From Bacillota bacterium (GTDB taxonomy: Bacteria; Bacillota; Clostridia; Clostridiales; Clostridiaceae), in the NCBI GenBank assembly GCA_030706015.1, contig JAUZPI010000086.1, positions 1-15,679 on the forward strand: a stretch of 15,679 bases of DNA, read 5' to 3'. The position numbers and the translations under genes are program-made. Below are positions 14,698-15,679 of this stretch, in pieces. The stretch's first letter is position 1. Each line of letters starts with the position of its first letter. The notes beneath the pieces are model-generated. The model did not search any database. It was not told where the DNA came from and worked only from the letters and a program-made list of their open reading frames with translations.

Positions 14698-15369
14698 TTA
14701 TTTAATATGTATTTTCATATTTCCATCCTTATTTAAAACAGTTACGTAACTAGGCACTGAATATGAATCTCCTTTATCTGTCTTTATTACTAAATTTAAT
14801 GTAAGATCTATTGAATATTTAGAAACCCCGCCAATAGTTGTTTCCCATTGATATTTCTCAATAGTAATATCTTGAATCTTGTCTGTAACTTGATTTTTAA
14901 ATGATTGATAGTCTAAATCTAACTGTTTCTTATCTTTATCTGTTAATGGAACTGTAGCCCATTTATCCTCATCATTCCTTGAACTATCAAAATCTGTAGA
15001 AACTATTTTATTGCTAACTGCGTCAATTCCATTTAAGTAATATTCTTTAATTATAGCAAAAGCGGCATCAACTTCTGGGTATTTTCCTTTTTCATATTGC
15101 AAATCAGTAGTTTCACTTTCTTTAATTACAGTAAAAGTATCACCAGCTAATTTATAATTTGATGCACTGGTATCATTGTTAGAATTTTTTGCATCAGAAC
15201 TTGTTTTTTGAGTTTCTGAATTATCTGAACTTGTTTTTTGAGTTTCTGAGCTAGCTGTAGAAGTCTTCTTGTTTTCACTATTATTTTCACTTTTAGCAGC
15301 ATTACCACATCCAACAACAGATGCTATTAATATGATACATAATGATATTAATGCAAATTGTTTTTTCAT
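14698..15369 (-). CDS. Putative lipoprotein of unknown function
   Basis: A 223-residue surface protein. The N-terminus is a lipoprotein signal: KK, a hydrophobic core and the lipobox VVGC with Cys21 as the lipidated residue. Residues 22-72 are a Ser/Thr/Asn/Lys-rich tether containing two copies of a 10-residue repeat (SETQKTSSD plus one). The folded part (about 73-223) is acidic with many Lys and Asp and a beta-rich C-terminus (YSIDLTLNLVIKTDKGD); no catalytic motif is seen. I do not recognise the domain. AGGAGAGG precedes the ATG. It has its own promoter (15450-15478) and terminator. The neighbouring kinase reads the same way, but nothing shows that the two interact. Confidence 0.8.
   Translation of the reverse strand: MKKQFALISLCIILIASVVGCGNAAKSENNSENKKTSTASSETQKTSSDNSETQKTSSDAKNSNNDTSASNYKLAGDTFTVIKESETTDLQYEKGKYPEVDAAFAIIKEYYLNGIDAVSNKIVSTDFDSSRNDEDKWATVPLTDKDKKQLDLDYQSFKNQVTDKIQDITIEKYQWETTIGGVSKYSIDLTLNLVIKTDKGDSYSVPSYVTVLNKDGNMKIHIK
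15194..15253 (-). repeat. Two tandem 30-bp repeats in the lipoprotein tether
   Basis: Two 30-bp units (15194-15223 and 15224-15253) differ at only a few bases and encode the repeated SETQKTSSD segment. In-frame copy-number change would lengthen or shorten the stalk without other effect. Confidence 0.9.
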
Positions 15370-15433
15370 ATTCTAATCCTCTCCTTAATCCTTAATCCTT
15401 TATCGTTTCTTGCAACATATTTACAAATCAGAA

Positions 15434-15447
15434 ATGTGTTTACACAT
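15434..15447. promoter_or_regulatory. Dyad ATGTGT-TT-ACACAT at the lipoprotein transcription start
   Basis: Perfect 6-bp arms around a 2-bp centre lie directly downstream of the predicted -10, over the expected start site. The position suits repression. Confidence 0.4.
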
Positions 15448-15449
15448 AA

Positions 15450-15478
15450 AGTATAATATTGTACCTTGTGCTTTTCAA
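15450..15478 (-). promoter_or_regulatory. Lipoprotein promoter
   Basis: TTGAAA (15473-15478) and TATACT (15450-15455) are 17 bp apart on the minus strand, a near-consensus vegetative promoter, with a leader of about 75 nt. Near the ribosome binding site the leader has tandem GGATTAA copies (15385-15398). Confidence 0.7.
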
Positions 15479-15490
15479 TGTATTTACATT

Positions 15491-15515
15491 ATTTTGTACA
15501 TTTGTAGTACAAAAT
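15491..15515. promoter_or_regulatory. ATTTTGTAC-N7-GTACAAAAT dyad upstream of the lipoprotein promoter
   Basis: Perfect 9-bp arms with a 7-bp spacer lie 12 bp upstream of the -35. The core TTGTAC-N7-GTACAA is the same, with the same spacer length, as at 4734-4752. The position suits an activator or an upstream operator. Confidence 0.5.
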
Positions 15516-15543
15516 GTCAAATAATTGGTCATTAATACAAAAA

Positions 15544-15593
15544 GGGGCTGTCGCATTAGCATAAAAAATATGCTGAGGCGGCAGCCTCCTTTT
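15544..15593. terminator. Strong hairpin, probably an insertion-sequence end and bidirectional terminator
   Basis: GGGGCTGTCGCATTAGCAT can pair with ATGCTGAGGCGGCAGCCTCC (several G-U pairs and small mismatches) around an A-rich loop, with TTTT after it on the plus strand and TTTTT on the minus strand. The left arm begins with the same 14-mer as the MITE-like element (2696-2709). On the minus strand it would terminate a gene lying to the right of the window. I read it as an inverted-repeat end of an insertion sequence with a subterminal terminator; the transposase itself is not in view. Confidence 0.55.
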
Positions 15594-15679
15594 AACGTTT
15601 TGTGGAAATTTGTATAGTGATTTAAGATACGATATACTCTATAAATAAAAAATTGCGCACTTTAATAAGCCCTAGCTGA
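15594..15679. other. Right edge, no gene recognised
   Basis: All three minus-strand frames reach a stop within this stretch, the longest open one coding only 18 residues before a stop (QLGLIKVRNFLFIEYIVS). It could be the tail of a gene to the right, but it is too short to recognise. Confidence 0.4.

Overview
The window comes from a low-GC Firmicute, most likely Clostridium sensu stricto. This is inferred from the strongly A/T-ending codons, AGGAGG-type ribosome binding sites before nearly every gene, A/T-rich intergenic DNA, the secreted modular amylase, and the protein families present. No 16S or other taxonomic marker is present, so the species cannot be named. Almost everything lies on the minus strand; the only clear plus-strand gene is a threonine-aldolase-like gene.

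Layout, left to right. (1) 1-1852 is the N-terminal two-thirds or so of a secreted GH13 alpha-amylase with several starch-binding modules; its catalytic domain runs off the left edge. (2) 1853-2878 is a 1 kb AT-rich non-coding stretch. It holds the amylase promoter with a CcpA/LacI-type operator, a perfect 25-bp palindrome, a gene remnant and a 99-bp MITE-like element. (3) 2879-5578 is a four-gene minus-strand cluster: SAM methyltransferase, MazG-like pyrophosphohydrolase, GNAT acetyltransferase and nucleotidyltransferase, the last two overlapping by 4 nt. (4) 5832-8631 is a KimA-type potassium importer followed by an AraC/GyrI-like regulator. (5) 8883-10893 is an NAD-dependent epimerase followed by a second AraC/GyrI-like regulator and perhaps a 22-codon coupled ORF. 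(6) 11296-12318 (+) is the PLP-dependent threonine-aldolase-like enzyme, sharing a bidirectional terminator with the convergent hybrid kinase. (7) 12403-15369 is a 7TM-PAS hybrid histidine kinase preceded by a lipoprotein gene with its own promoter and terminator. (8) The right edge carries a strong hairpin starting with the same 14-mer that begins the MITE-like element at 2696, probably an insertion-sequence end.

How the genes may work together. The amylase is a sugar-scavenging gene whose promoter architecture suggests catabolite control. The cluster at 2.9-5.6 kb looks like a small-molecule or nucleotide modification/clean-up cassette of unknown substrate. The two AraC/GyrI regulators probably sense small molecules, and both contain an in-frame Shine-Dalgarno plus ATG exactly at the DNA-binding/effector-domain junction. 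The hybrid kinase has a receiver but no HPt or output domain, so its partners must be encoded elsewhere. I see no CRISPR array, rRNA, tRNA or prophage. I do not see one clearly novel system. The most unusual signals are the internal start sites in both AraC genes, the two matching TTGTAC-N7-GTACAA dyads, and the four-enzyme cassette.
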